NCBI GenBank assembly: GCA_963717455.1
Contig: OY970336.1
Location: 3,100,001 to 3,164,000, forward strand
Reading direction: 5' to 3'
Length of the DNA stretch: 64,000 nt
Source: Bog-473 sp963717455
Lineage (GTDB): Bacteria > Actinomycetota > Acidimicrobiia > Acidimicrobiales > RAAP-2
The position numbers and the translations under genes were made by a program. How positions within the stretch are numbered: the stretch's first letter is position 1; each line of letters begins with the position of its first letter. Below are positions 1 through 9,241 of the stretch, piece after piece. The notes beneath the pieces are model-generated. The model worked only from the letters and a program-made list of their open reading frames with translations. It was not told the origin of the DNA and searched no databases.

Positions 1-1
1 C

Positions 2-1201
2 AACGCCAGCGTCCTCAACGACACTTGGACCTGGAACGGCACGACCTGGACCAAGCAGTCCCCGGCCACCAGCGCTTCGGCTCGCTGGCAATCCTCGATG
101 GCCTATGACTCGGCGACCGGGCAGCTCGTGCTCTTCGGCGGCTACGGCGGCAGCAGCGTCCTCAACGACACCTGGACCTGGAACGGCACCACCTGGACCC
201 AGCAGTCCCCGGCGACTTCTCCTCACGCTCGCCAAGGTGCCTCCATGGCCTATGACACGTCGACTGGGCAGCTCGTGCTCTTCGGCGGCTTCTTCCAATT
301 CGACGACACCTGGACCTGGAACGGCACGACCTGGACTCAGCTGCACCCGGCGACATTCCCTTCCGACCGAGAGCAATCCTCCATTGCCTACGACTCGGCG
401 ACCGGGCGGCTCGTGCTCTTCGGCGGCTGGAACAGCGACGGCGTCGTCCTCAGCGACACCTGGACTTGGAACGGCACGACCTGGACCCAGCAGTCCCCGA
501 CCACCAGCCCTCCCGCGCGCGCCTTCGCCCCTATGGACTATGACATGTCGACCGGGCAGCTCGTGCTCTTCGGCGGCAAAGGCGCCGGCGGCTATCTCAA
601 CGACACCTTCGTGTATCTGCCCGTGACACCCATTCCCACGGTCTCAGCCGTGAGCCCGAGGTCGGGCCCGGTGAGCGGGGGGGCTGCCATCACCATCACC
701 GGGACGGGTTTTGTCAGTGGCGCCACCGTGGTGATCGGCCAGGGCAACGGTGCGGGGACTGGGGCCATCGCCGCCACCAACGTCACAGTGGTGTCGTGGA
801 CCACGATCACCGCCGTCACGGGCGGTGGCGCCAAGGCCGGGACGTGGAGTCTGTTCATCAGCACCCCGGGAGGCACCAGTGCAGGCAACTCGGGTGCCAA
901 CTTCACATACAGCCTGGCCCCCACGGTGTCGGCTGTGAGCCCCAACTCCGGCCCGACCTCGGGAGGTACTGCCATCGCCATCACCGGGACCGGCTTCGTC
1001 AGCGGCGCCACCGTGGTGATCGGTCAGGGCAGTGGCGCCGGGACCGGAGCCATACCTGCCGCCAACATCGTAGTGGTGTCTTCGACTGAGATCACCGCCG
1101 TCACGGGCGGAGGGGCCAAGGCCGGGACGTGGAGCCTCTTCGTCATCACCACGGGAGGCACCAGTGCGGGCAACACCGGGGATAACTTCACCTATCACTG
1201 A
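2..1201 (+). CDS. Kelch-like repeat protein with two TIG domains, 5' end outside window
   Basis: The reading frame is open from base 2, so this is the C-terminal part of a larger, probably secreted or surface protein. It begins inside a run of about 45-residue kelch-type blades, each carrying a YDxxTGQLVLFGG strand followed by NDTWTWNGTTWTQ. Four to five blades are visible up to about base 615. Two TIG/IPT (immunoglobulin-like) domains follow, each starting PTVSxVSP and containing ITGTGFVSGATVVIG. The protein stops at TGA 1199-1201. Kelch blades form beta-propellers and TIG domains are common stalks in actinobacterial cell-surface proteins; a binding or adhesion role is inference. The two TIG domains are close copies of each other. 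No catalytic motif is visible. Confidence 0.85.
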   Translation, partial: NASVLNDTWTWNGTTWTKQSPATSASARWQSSMAYDSATGQLVLFGGYGGSSVLNDTWTWNGTTWTQQSPATSPHARQGASMAYDTSTGQLVLFGGFFQFDDTWTWNGTTWTQLHPATFPSDREQSSIAYDSATGRLVLFGGWNSDGVVLSDTWTWNGTTWTQQSPTTSPPARAFAPMDYDMSTGQLVLFGGKGAGGYLNDTFVYLPVTPIPTVSAVSPRSGPVSGGAAITITGTGFVSGATVVIGQGNGAGTGAIAATNVTVVSWTTITAVTGGGAKAGTWSLFISTPGGTSAGNSGANFTYSLAPTVSAVSPNSGPTSGGTAIAITGTGFVSGATVVIGQGSGAGTGAIPAANIVVVSSTEITAVTGGGAKAGTWSLFVITTGGTSAGNTGDNFTYH

Positions 1202-1216
1202 TGCCGAAATCACCAA

Positions 1217-1678
1217 GTGCTTCTGGGCCGGGTCAGCCGCGATCGGATTTCTCGGCTCGCCTTTGGTTGTAGATACGTAGCTGCAGCCTCGACGTGGCTT
1301 GGGACCTCTGCCCCTATGCGATGGATGTTCCTTCCGGGCCATGCAGGCGGTCGAGGCGGTCGGCAGTGCGGCGGCGCCCGACGAAGAGGCTCGAATGCTT
1401 GCCCAGGGCCACCACCGCCAGCTGGGCAACGGCCGCTGTGCCCGGCCCGCTCAACTCGACTGCTCCTACCAGACGATCTCGAGGGCTGCGGGTTCTTCGA
1501 GACCGGGCCCGAGTTCCTCTCAATCCTGCGCCGCCAAGAGGACAACGCGACGGACCAAGCCGACTTCGAGAGAGCTCACGTCTTCAAAGAGTTGATCGAG
1601 GGCATGACGACGGACAATCCCCTCGGAGGCAACATTTCGTCCGCACTCCCGGTCCAGACCAACAACGATCGGGCCTGA
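1217..1678 (+). CDS. hypothetical protein, possibly C-terminal relic
   Basis: I do not recognise this product. From about base 1465 to the stop the frame shows strong third-position G/C bias and an acidic, protein-like composition (DDLEGCGFFETGPEFLSIL). The first 80 codons are Arg/Gly/Pro-rich and look non-coding. The true gene may be a shorter remnant starting inside. A minus-strand frame at 1576-1773 overlaps it and cannot be fully excluded. Confidence 0.25.
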   Translation: MLLGRVSRDRISRLAFGCRYVAAASTWLGTSAPMRWMFLPGHAGGRGGRQCGGARRRGSNACPGPPPPAGQRPLCPARSTRLLLPDDLEGCGFFETGPEFLSILRRQEDNATDQADFERAHVFKELIEGMTTDNPLGGNISSALPVQTNNDRA

Positions 1679-1882
1679 GATCGAGCCACAGCGCCCCATT
1701 TTCGGGCGTCGCCGTACTGGACGGCGAACTCCATCCATGGTTCCATGATCGGAGCCGAAGCCTGAAGGATCACCCGTGTAACGGCACCATGGGGCTACCC
1801 GCCGACTCGACGGCCGCCGCCGGCATTATGGGCACCCCGGTCGAGGGGTTCCACCAAACGTCGAGTGCCTTCCAGTATTTCG

Positions 1883-2098
1883 TCAGGCTCGCAATCGGCC
1901 AATCTTGCGGCGGGCTGCCTCAGCCCCAGGGTCGGCGAAGGTTGCCATCTCCAGGGCCTCGCATGTTGCGTCCAGATTCATTTCGTTAAACAGCGTGGCA
2001 ATCCACTCCCACTCGTCCAGACGCGGGACGATGGCGTCCTCCTTGACGTAGATGGTCGACCATGTAGTCGGGAATAGGTTCCCTGTTGCACCGTTCAC
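1883..2098 (-). CDS. small hypothetical protein (71 aa)
   Basis: Not recognised. Reading from a GTG at 2098, this frame has strong G/C third-position bias and an amphipathic, Trp-containing acidic sequence (FPTTWSTIYVKEDAIV, then LDEWEWIATLFNEMNL). That is unlike the Arg-rich shadows around it. There is no clear Shine-Dalgarno sequence and no recognisable domain. It lies just downstream of the YWTD-like repeat gene on the same strand. It could equally be the C-terminal end of a gene that lost its 5' part. Confidence 0.35.
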   Translation of the reverse strand: MNGATGNLFPTTWSTIYVKEDAIVPRLDEWEWIATLFNEMNLDATCEALEMATFADPGAEAARRKIGRLRA

Positions 2099-2136
2099 AC
2101 ACCAAGCGCCGACTCGGCGCGGGCAACAACTGTCTC

Positions 2137-3066
2137 TTATCCGCTGACCGCAACCCCAGTCGGATAGTACTGGCCACTGACGATGGTGGTGGGGTTGTCG
2201 CCGTTGAGATCGGCCTCGTCGATCGTGCCGTCGTTGGTGAACGGGTTGCCCGAGTTCACCCAGTAGATATGGCCATTGGTGCTGTCGACCGCAACAGCAA
2301 CCGGAGAGTTTTGACCATTGACGATGGTGGTGGGGTTGTCGCCGTTGAGATCGGCCTCGCTGATCGTGCCGTCGCCGTCGTTGGCCCAGTAGATGTGGCC
2401 GCCGATACTGTCGACTGCCATCCCGTTCGGATTGTTCTGGCCACTGACGATGGTGGTGGTGTTGTCGCCGTTGAGACCGGCCTCGTGGATCGTGCCGTCG
2501 CCGAGGTTGGGCCAGTAGATGTGGCCATTAGTGCTGTCGACAGCTATCCCGTACGGCTCGTTCTGGCCACTGACGATGGTGGTGGGGTTGTCGCCGTTGA
2601 CGTCGGCCTCGCTGATCGTGCCGTCGCCGTCGTTGGCCCAGTAGATGTGGCCCGCGGTGCCAGAGAGAGCGGTCGAGGCAGTCGCGGCGGGCTTTTGGCC
2701 GGTGGCACTCAGAGTCGCTGTGAAGCTGCCACCGCTGGTGGGAGAGAACACCACCGTGACCGTGCACGACTTACGCGGCCCCAGGCTGGTCGCGCTGCAG
2801 GTGTCGTTGGTGATGGTGAAGGCGCTCGACCCCGACAGCGTCAGTCTGAGAGCGGCGCTGGCCGAACCGCCAGAGTTCTGGAGTGTGAACAGCTGGGAAG
2901 ACGTCTGGCCCACAATGACAGACCCGAAGGGAAAGCTGGACGGCGTGAACGTCAACGCCGGGCCCGGTTTGGGGGCCGCGCCAGCCGGGGACGTTCCGGC
3001 GGCGACCGCAGTTGCCATGATAACGGCGGCGGCGACAACCATCGCTCCTCTCTGCCAAACTCGCAT
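2137..3066 (-). CDS. secreted choice-of-anchor D / YWTD-like beta-propeller protein
   Basis: Start chosen at ATG 3064-3066 because a GAGAGGA ribosome site lies a few bases upstream and the protein then opens with a classic signal peptide (MRVWQRGAMVVAAAVIM..., with Ala-rich cleavage at AGAA). The upstream in-frame Met at 3123 would put 19 odd residues before it. After the signal comes an ASH/SPD-2/Hydin-like immunoglobulin domain (FPFGSVIVGQTSSQLFTLQN; KSCTVTVVFSPTSGG). Four about 42-residue repeats follow, each with GHIYWANDGDGTISEADLNG and NPTTIVSGQ. They resemble YWTD/NHL propeller blades, and four blades is fewer than a closed six-bladed propeller. Predicted to act outside the membrane; ligand unknown. 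Confidence 0.8.
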   Translation of the reverse strand: MRVWQRGAMVVAAAVIMATAVAAGTSPAGAAPKPGPALTFTPSSFPFGSVIVGQTSSQLFTLQNSGGSASAALRLTLSGSSAFTITNDTCSATSLGPRKSCTVTVVFSPTSGGSFTATLSATGQKPAATASTALSGTAGHIYWANDGDGTISEADVNGDNPTTIVSGQNEPYGIAVDSTNGHIYWPNLGDGTIHEAGLNGDNTTTIVSGQNNPNGMAVDSIGGHIYWANDGDGTISEADLNGDNPTTIVNGQNSPVAVAVDSTNGHIYWVNSGNPFTNDGTIDEADLNGDNPTTIVSGQYYPTGVAVSG

Positions 3067-3313
3067 CGAGATGGTCCTCTCTCTTACGAAGAGTCGTTGA
3101 TCGATCCGATAAGCAGTCTGCACTCAGAAAGTACATCTAGAAATTGATGGCGTCGAGCGATTACTGGAGCACTTGCCTGTGCGGAGATTCCGCTGGTTGA
3201 ACGGGCAAAGTGAAAGGGAACCATGGGAGCCCGCTACCACCGGGCTGGGGTGACGCTCTGCCGTGCTTCGGGGTTGCTATTAGCCGAGAGAGGACGAGAC
3301 AAGTTCGACGAGA

Positions 3314-3798
3314 TCAACCTTCGGCAAGGGGCTCGTCGAACAATAGGATCTCTTCCTCGTCGGGAGGTTGAAGGATCGTTGCCCACTCCTCAAAGTGAGC
3401 CCATGTCATAGGTGCTGCCGTCCACTCGCCCGCCGCAGTGCGACGTTCAGCTCGCTCTATCAACTCCGCTAAGGGCGCATCGAGGTAATGCAGCTCGACT
3501 CCCACCCCCAAAGCTCGCGCCCTGAGTCGTTCTCATCCCGCTCGACTCGCGCCCAGTGGCCCCACTCCAAGATCACGCTGTGGCCCTGGGCGAGGAGCTC
3601 TTGGGTAAGTGCCCAGAGCTGATGTTCGAGACGCACGCGAAATCTTTCATCCCACACATCGGCGCCCATTGCAGTCGCCCACCCGTCCTTGTCCAACCGG
3701 ATGGCGGGGATTTTTGGTGCGAGCATACGAGCGAGTGTCGACTTGCCCGAGGCTGGAAGCCCGCAGATTAGGACAAGCCGTGCCGATGACTTCGTCAT
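3314..3798 (-). pseudogene. AAA/P-loop kinase-like protein, one frameshift
   Basis: The first 90 or so codons from ATG 3798 encode a P-loop kinase fold: LVLICGLPASGKSTLARML (Walker A), a DKDGWA segment, and VILEWGHWARVERDE. The family normally continues into LGVGVELHYLDAP and an acidic PPDEEE-LLFDEP tail. That tail is present in the next frame (stop at 3314). Removing or adding one base near 3518-3525 joins the halves into about 161 residues, the usual length for this ATP-dependent kinase family (zeta-toxin/chloramphenicol-phosphotransferase-like). The substrate is unknown. Either a pseudogene or an assembly indel. No strong ribosome site is seen at 3798. Confidence 0.75.
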
Positions 3799-4016
3799 GC
3801 GCGACTTCTAACATGGGTCGCCCCTGCTTGGACACGGCGGCCCTGCCCGCGTTCGCCAACATGGGACCTACCGGCGGGGCGGGGGGTGGCGGCGCGTTGG
3901 GGTCGGGTGCGTCGCCAATCCTGATCCAGGACGTACCGGCGCACTGACGACAGGGCGGTAGCGGTCGCCTCTCCAATGCGTCAGGCGGGGTGGGACCACC
4001 CACGGCGAACAAACCT

Positions 4017-4205
4017 TCAGGCGCTCTGGCCGCGGCCATGTTTGCGGCGCGGATAATACGACAGGGGCACCGCCCCATGAAGAAGATGAAGCAACTCCCG
4101 TCGTCGGATATGCATCACCTGATGCTGGTGTTCGTCGACGCGGTCACAGAACGGGCAGTCGTCATTCTCGAAATCGACGGATCTTTGCGAGTCGGCGTGC
4201 TTCAT
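4017..4205 (-). CDS. small CxxC protein (62 aa), translationally coupled
   Basis: Starts MKHADSQRSVDFENDDCPFCD and has one CPFC knuckle followed by a His-rich stretch (DEHQHQVMH), suggesting a metal-binding or zinc-ribbon-like mini-protein. Its ATG overlaps the TAA stop of the upstream small membrane gene in a TAATG arrangement, typical of translational coupling. This supports both genes being real. Family not recognised. Confidence 0.45.
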   Translation of the reverse strand: MKHADSQRSVDFENDDCPFCDRVDEHQHQVMHIRRRELLHLLHGAVPLSYYPRRKHGRGQSA

Positions 4206-4441
4206 TAGGCGTAAGGACCTAGAAGACTCGAACCGGGCATGTGGAAATTTGGATCGACGGCGTCCACAGGCCCGGGGATTTTCTCTGGAGCTTCGCCACC
4301 GGAATGGTGGTCGCGATCGCAGCGAACTCCCCATTGAGAGAAGCAGACGAAGCTGACAATCAGAGCGGCCGCTATCGACCCAGAAACGCTCAATAGGGCT
4401 ACTGCCCAGGCACTCAACCCGCTCTTGAAATCGCCCGACAC
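4205..4441 (-). CDS. small single-pass membrane protein (78 aa)
   Basis: Starts at GTG 4441 (MSGDFKSGLSAW) and has one clear transmembrane helix (AVALLSVSGSIAAALIVSFV) at residues about 13-32, then a hydrophilic, acidic tail. It shares a TAATG junction with the following 62-residue CxxC gene, so the two are probably co-translated. Function unknown; no conserved family recognised. Confidence 0.45.
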   Translation of the reverse strand: MSGDFKSGLSAWAVALLSVSGSIAAALIVSFVCFSQWGVRCDRDHHSGGEAPEKIPGPVDAVDPNFHMPGSSLLGPYA

Positions 4442-4840
4442 AGTTCTAAGATCGACATTTCTCTCACATCCCTTAATCTCCGCCTGTTGAGGGCCAGCAC
4501 GAACGAAGGGGGTTGCTCGGGGATTGAGACTCGAACCCTCAACCTAGCGGGGTTAGCTGCAGCTACCGGCTTGCCGACGCGGGGATCGAGGTTCGGTTCT
4601 TGGAGCAACCGAGGCAGGCTGACCGATTCGGCGGCATCTCGATCGATTCGGAACTTCATGTAGGTGAACATGGCGTCGTCACTTTCGAGCGAGAGGAAGG
4701 GGCGCCGCCTCGAAGTATGGCCCACCCGCCCCGGATGCGGGCCACCGTCGTGCGGTCAGCCATTGGATCAGCGCCTCGTTCACGGTGGCGAGGGTCTGGC
4801 TCATCTAGTACACCGGCACTCCTGAGGGGCCGATTACAGC

Positions 4841-7664
4841 TCAGGTCGACGACATCCCCACGATGGGCTGGTTCAGCCGGATGGAGCCGGTCGAGCCGTG
4901 GAAGACGGCGTCGCCGTAGCTGAAGATGCCGCCGTCGGAAGCCACGAGCCAGTAGCCGTTGCCGTCGGAGGTGGCCGCCATGCCCACGACGGGCCGGTTC
5001 AGGCGGATGGAGCCAGCAGAGCCGAAGAAGTGGGAGCTCCCGTAGCTGAAGATGCCGCCGTCGGCCGCCACCAGCCAGTACCCGTTGCCACCGGGGCCGG
5101 CCGCCATGCCCACGACCGGCGAGTTCAGGACCATCGAGCCGGTCGAGCCGTGGAAGAGGGCGTCGCCGTAGCTGAAGATGCCGCCGTCGGAGGCCACCAG
5201 CCAGTAGCCGCCCCCGTCCGGGGTGGCGGCCATGCCCACGATGGGCTTGTTCAGGTGCAGGCTGCCGGCGGAGCCGTGGAAGACGGCGTCGCCGAAGCTG
5301 AAGATGCCGCCGTCGGAGGCCACCAGCCAGTAGCCGCCCCCGTCGGCCGTCGACGCCATGCCCACGATCGGCTCGTTGAGGTGCCGGCCGCCCATGGAGC
5401 CGAAGAACTTCGCATCCCCGTAGTTGAAGATGCCGCCGTCGGAGGCCGCCAGCCAATAGCCGTGGGTGCTCGGCGTGGTCGCCATGCCCACGACGGGCGC
5501 GTTGAGGTGCAGACTGCCCGTGCTGCCGAAGAAGGTGGCGTTGCCGTAGTCGAAGATGCCGCCGTCAGCGGCGACGAAGCGGTAGCCGTTGGGGCTGCTC
5601 ACCTCGACCGACCCGATGGTGCACGAGCCGTTGGTGCCTGCCCCGCGGGCGTCGCCGCGCTGGTCGGTGCTCACCCCGGTCGCGCTACATGCCGCAGAGG
5701 GGATCGCCCCGACGGCCGGGCTGGCGGCCGCTGGCTCCTCGGTCTGGGTCGGCCCACCGTTGTTCGCGAGCGAGCCGAGCAGCGGGTTCTTGCCGATGAT
5801 GTCGGTCGCCACCGGCGCGCCGCAGTTCGTGTTGTCGACGAGGTTGTAACCCCCCGAAGTGAACGTTCCGCTCCCGGCGACGGCACAGTTCGTCGCGGCA
5901 CCGCCGGAGGCAGAGCCGTTGGCCACGATGCTGTCGGCCAAGGTCAGCGCCGAGCCGTCAATGGTCTCAATGTTCCCCGCCCCGGCAGTGTTGGAGGCTG
6001 TGTTGCCGGAGACGGTGTCGAACTTGAAGGCCGTCGTCACCGTCGGTGACGTGCAGCCCGCGCCGTAGTACCCGCCCCCGTTCACCGCGGTGTTCCCCGT
6101 GATGGTGTCATTGGTCAGCGTTATTGCGCTGCAGGAGGTTGGAGGGGCGAAGGCCTCGATCCCGCCACCGTCGCTCGTGGCCAGGGTACCGGCGCTGTTG
6201 CCGCTGATGGTCGACGAAGCGATGGTCAGCGGCTGAACTGTTCCCGCGTCGTCGAAGAACCCACCACCCGCCTCGGTCACGTTGTTCCCGGACACGGTCT
6301 CGTTGGTGAAAGTGGCCAGGTCCCCCGTACGCCTGGGGAAGCTTCCCGCCGCAAGCTCGACGCCGCCACCTTCGTAGGCCCGGTTGCCGGAGATGGTTCC
6401 TCCGTTGAAGCTGGCCGTGCTCGGGGTGCCGTTGTTCAACAGGTAGACCCCTCCACCCTGCCCGGTGGTGGCAGTGGTGTTGGTCGAGTTGTTGTCGATG
6501 GAGCCCCCCGAGAACGTCGTGCTGTCCCCCGACCCATCATCCTGCACATAGATGCCGCCCGCGTTGATGGACGAGGTATTCGAATTCACGGACACGCCGG
6601 TGAAGTGGACAGAGCCGCCGTGGCCGTTGTTCTCGTCGTAGATGCCACCCCCGTTCTCAACCGCGGAGTTGCCGTCCGCCGAGCCCCCGGTCATGGTGAC
6701 GGTGCCCCCACCAGCACCGCCGTTCGACACGTACAGCCCGCCGCCGGAGTCGGCGGCGGTGTTGTTGTCGGCGGTGACGTTGGTCAACGTCACCTGGTTG
6801 TTGCTGGTTGCCGATTGATTCCCCACGTACAGTCCGCCGCCATCTTCCGACGCTGTGTTACTGCTGACGTCGACGTTGCTGAGGCTCGCCGAGTCCCCTG
6901 GGTTGAGATCCTGGATGTCGATCCCACCGCCGGCTCCCTTAATCAGCGCGGTGCTGTGGTTGCCGTCCACCGAGCCACCCGAGATGACGTTCGTCCCGTC
7001 CTCCATGGTGACCCCACCGCCGGAGCCAGCAGAGTTGCCCGTGATCGTGTCGGTGGTCAGGGTGGCGGAGGCGCCGACGAGGTAGACGCCGCCACCGGAG
7101 GTCGCTTGATTACCGCTGACCGTCGAATCCGTCAGGTTCATGATCCCGTCGTTGAGGATCCCCCCGCCACCGGGCCCGGTACCGGTGATGACGCCACCCT
7201 CGGCCGTGATGCCCGAGATGTCGGTGGTCGTGCCTGAGCCCACCTGAAGGACGCGGTTGGGGCTGAGCGTCGTCGCGCCCACCAGATCGATGATGGCGAG
7301 CGACTGGCCGGCGCCGGTGATGGTCACGGTGTGGCCGCTGTCGTTGAGCACCAGTGAGCCGTTCGCATTGAGAAGCGTGTACGTGTGGGTCGAGCTCGGG
7401 CTGTTGGGGACCGAAATTGGCATCGGGCAGCGTGATCGTGGTGTCCCCGCCCACGGCGGCCTCGACGGCGGCACGCAACGTGCAGTCACCCTCGGTCGCC
7501 AGGAGGCAGTTGGCGGGAACGTTGGTCACATCGCCGGCGTCGTTCACCGTGATGAGTGTGAGGGCGCCCGCCGGTGCTCCTCCGAGGACGACTGCGCCGA
7601 GACCGGCCCCCACGGTGGCTCCCACCAGCACCAGCCCCGTGATGAAACGCCCGAACTTCGCCAT
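4841..7664 (-). CDS. secreted right-handed beta-helix / choice-of-anchor Q protein with GYWLV repeats (one frameshift)
   Basis: Starts at ATG 7664 behind a strong AGGAGG site, with a signal peptide (MAKFGRFITGLVLVGATVGAGLG) and a CSLREA-like N-terminus (NCLLATEGDCTLRAAVEAA). At about 7405-7425, beside a GGGG run, the frame must shift by one base to continue into the body read as the 7489-4841 frame. The body is a long parallel beta-helix: Asn/Gly/Thr ladder repeats such as DSTVSGNQATSGGGVYLV and SGNTASN. It ends in a choice-of-anchor Q segment (NNGGPTQTEEPAAASPAVG). The C-terminus has six 42-residue GYWLVASDGGIFSYGDA repeats. Expected to be exported; beta-helices of this kind are often adhesins or polysaccharide-binding proteins (inference). 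Total about 940 residues if the frame is repaired. Confidence 0.75.
4844..5600 (-). repeat. six tandem 126-bp repeats encoding GYWLVASDGGIFSYG units
   Basis: Six consecutive 42-residue units (GYWLxASDGGIFxYGDAxFxGSxGSxxLNxPxVGMAxxxxxx) form the C-terminus of the beta-helix protein. Each unit has the same Gly/Trp/Phe positions, so it is probably one propeller-like or beta-hairpin module. A single diverged unit of the same family occurs at about 52.25 kb. Confidence 0.85.
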
Positions 7665-7957
7665 CCGATGTTCCTCCTCGCTTCGGTCGGCCTTGCCGGG
7701 GATCAGCTCGTCGAAACCGCCGGCTGCGGGGAGGGACGTTAGCGCGCTGAGGGAGTGGTTCCCAAGTGACGCCTACCGGTTTGACCGCCAACGGGGTGTG
7801 ACCTCGCGACCCGGCAAGGTACCTGGGATGGCGGGGACGGTCACTGTCCCGTCGGCTCCAGCGATCGTGAGGTCGGAACTCGAAACTTGGCTCAGGTCAC
7901 CTTCATCCGTGACTTCAGATCGAGTCTGTTGGGTCTTTGGGCGGGTGCCCGGTAGGC

Positions 7958-8300
7958 CCAGGCGCACTTGGTCAAGGAGGTCGAGGCCGACCGCCTCCAT
8001 GCCGAGCGCGAGCTCGTCTGGACTACGCAAACCGCTCAGCCGCTTGAGCTCAGCTCTCAGAGGCCGAGATTCGGGCGCTGGTGACCTCACAGCGCAAGGT
8101 GCTGCGGACCTTGGCCAAGGCGACGCCCGAGCAACGTGCAGCAATCTAAAGCCAGACCATGGGCCTGCGGATCAGCTACAACCCCGAGCAGGCCTCGATC
8201 GAGGTCGAGGCTCGGCCCGCGTGTGCTCCGGTGCGTGTCGGAGGGCCGGATTTCGCGAATTCCGACAGACGGATCCGGCCCATGGACCTGGGGCGATAGG
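7958..8300 (+). pseudogene. relic of a serine recombinase C-terminus
   Basis: Plus-strand frames here read VKEVEADRLHAERELV, then after a one-base shift near 8057 SEAEIRALVTSQRKVL, LAKATPEQRAAI, an in-frame TAA, and GLRISYNPEQASIEVEARPAC ending VRVGG. This order is the C-terminal coiled-coil and tail of actinobacterial large serine recombinases. The catalytic N-terminal domain is absent. The TAA stands where relatives have Tyr, so this is true decay. A second copy of the same tail occurs at 52.35 kb. Confidence 0.65.
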
Positions 8301-8480
8301 TCGGCCGGAGGCCGGCAGGGTGCGGTTACTGTTAACACAGCACCCTCAAACAGCATCAATTTTTCTAACGCGCGCTTGCCACGGTTGCATTGCGCCTCGA
8401 ACGAAGAGGACATTTCGGGGCCGGTTGGTTACCGCTAGCCCATGGGCGCACGTAACAACCGCGTGTCCGTGGGGTCGCCC

Positions 8481-8512
8481 GGCACTGGGCCGACCAAAGC
8501 CGGCCCAGTGCC
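8481..8512. terminator. strong GC stem-loop between recombinase relic and pilin gene
   Basis: GGCACTGGGCCG pairs with CGGCCCAGTGCC (12 bp) around a short loop. It lies about 80 bases downstream of the pilin stop on the minus strand. There is no T-run, so it may be a termination or mRNA-stabilising hairpin, as often seen in high-GC actinobacteria. Confidence 0.45.
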
Positions 8513-8589
8513 AGGGGTCATCCCATTAGGGAAGGGGAATGTTTCCCTCAGGGAAGCATTTGCTCAGCTCGGAGCGGCGGGCGCCCCGG

Positions 8590-8817
8590 CTAGCAGGAAG
8601 TGCTGTTCAGACCACCGACGCAGGTGTTGGCGGTGCTGAACAGGCCGGAGATGCCCCCGCCCAGTGCCGCGACGGCCACCACGGCCACGACGGCGATCAG
8701 GCCCACGAGCAGCGCGTACTCCACCATCGAGGCGCCGCGCTCGCTGCGTGCCCGTTCGAACAGTGTCCCGTGTGCGGTACTGACTGCGACCAACGCATTC
8801 ATGAACATTCCCAACAT
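8590..8817 (-). CDS. Flp/Fap-family type IVb pilin
   Basis: About 75 residues from ATG 8817 (MLGMFMNALVAV). The core ERGASMVEYALLVGLIAVVAV matches the Flp pilin signature: a Gly before a hydrophobic helix with Glu at position +5 and a following Tyr, processed by a TadV-type prepilin peptidase. The pilin would be assembled by a Tad secretion system for attachment. No tad assembly genes lie in this window, so this is an orphan pilin here. The AGAGGGGG ribosome site sits in the loop of a hairpin that ends just before the start codon. Confidence 0.85.
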   Translation of the reverse strand: MLGMFMNALVAVSTAHGTLFERARSERGASMVEYALLVGLIAVVAVVAVAALGGGISGLFSTANTCVGGLNSTSC

Positions 8818-8840
8818 CTGAGCCCCCTCTTGTCGCTCAG
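8818..8840 (-). promoter_or_regulatory. hairpin enclosing the pilin ribosome site
   Basis: On the minus strand CTGAGC and GCTCAG pair (6 bp) around an 11-base loop that contains the purine-rich ribosome site. The stem abuts the ATG. This could limit or tune translation. The stem is visible; a regulatory role is inference. Confidence 0.35.
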
Positions 8841-9241
8841 GCCTCCCCATAGGATGACCTGCCCTCTTCAAGCATCGGCCAATTGATGGCTGCGGTCATA
8901 TAGGACTTTCAGACCTAATGGTGAGCGAAGCGGGTTGTCGCGCACAATGCCCTGACAACATCGCGGTTGCTCATCCCGAACACACCTGAGACGAAGTCTG
9001 CCCTGTACACCGGGAGTGCGGCTGATAACGGCGACGCGGGCTGGGTCTCCCCCGGTCTACGTCGAGCCCCGTGAGCGGTATGCCCGAGCCGGTGGCTTGA
9101 TCGTCGCCCGCAGACGGCTCGCTGGTCCCGGATGGTCTACTCAACACAGCTGCAATCCACGCACTTCTATGAGTCGTTGGCCGCCGGAGGGCGTTTGGAC
9201 CGACGCCAGGGAAGAGGATGTACGCAGAAGGCTGCACGGCC
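8841..9241. other. intergenic, no gene seen
   Basis: About 400 bases between the pilin leader and the K+ channel stop. It must carry the pilin promoter on the minus strand; a TATATG-like -10 is possible near 8900 but unproven. No convincing ORF or repeat. Confidence 0.4.

Noticed and set aside
3647..4078. 143-codon minus-strand ORF between the kinase and the small coupled genes
   Set aside because: Pro-rich, overlaps the kinase in another frame and has no ribosome site.
4510..4615. Possible tRNA on the minus strand (GGTTGCTC...GAGCAACC acceptor-like pair with a GGTTCGAGT loop)
   Set aside because: The T-stem has a 9-base loop and five unpaired bases separate it from the acceptor strand; no D-arm or proper anticodon arm forms. 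At most a degraded or coincidental structure.
4898..6049. 383-codon plus-strand ORF opposite the beta-helix protein
   Set aside because: Mirror of the GYWLV and beta-helix repeats in the wrong strand; no protein-like features.
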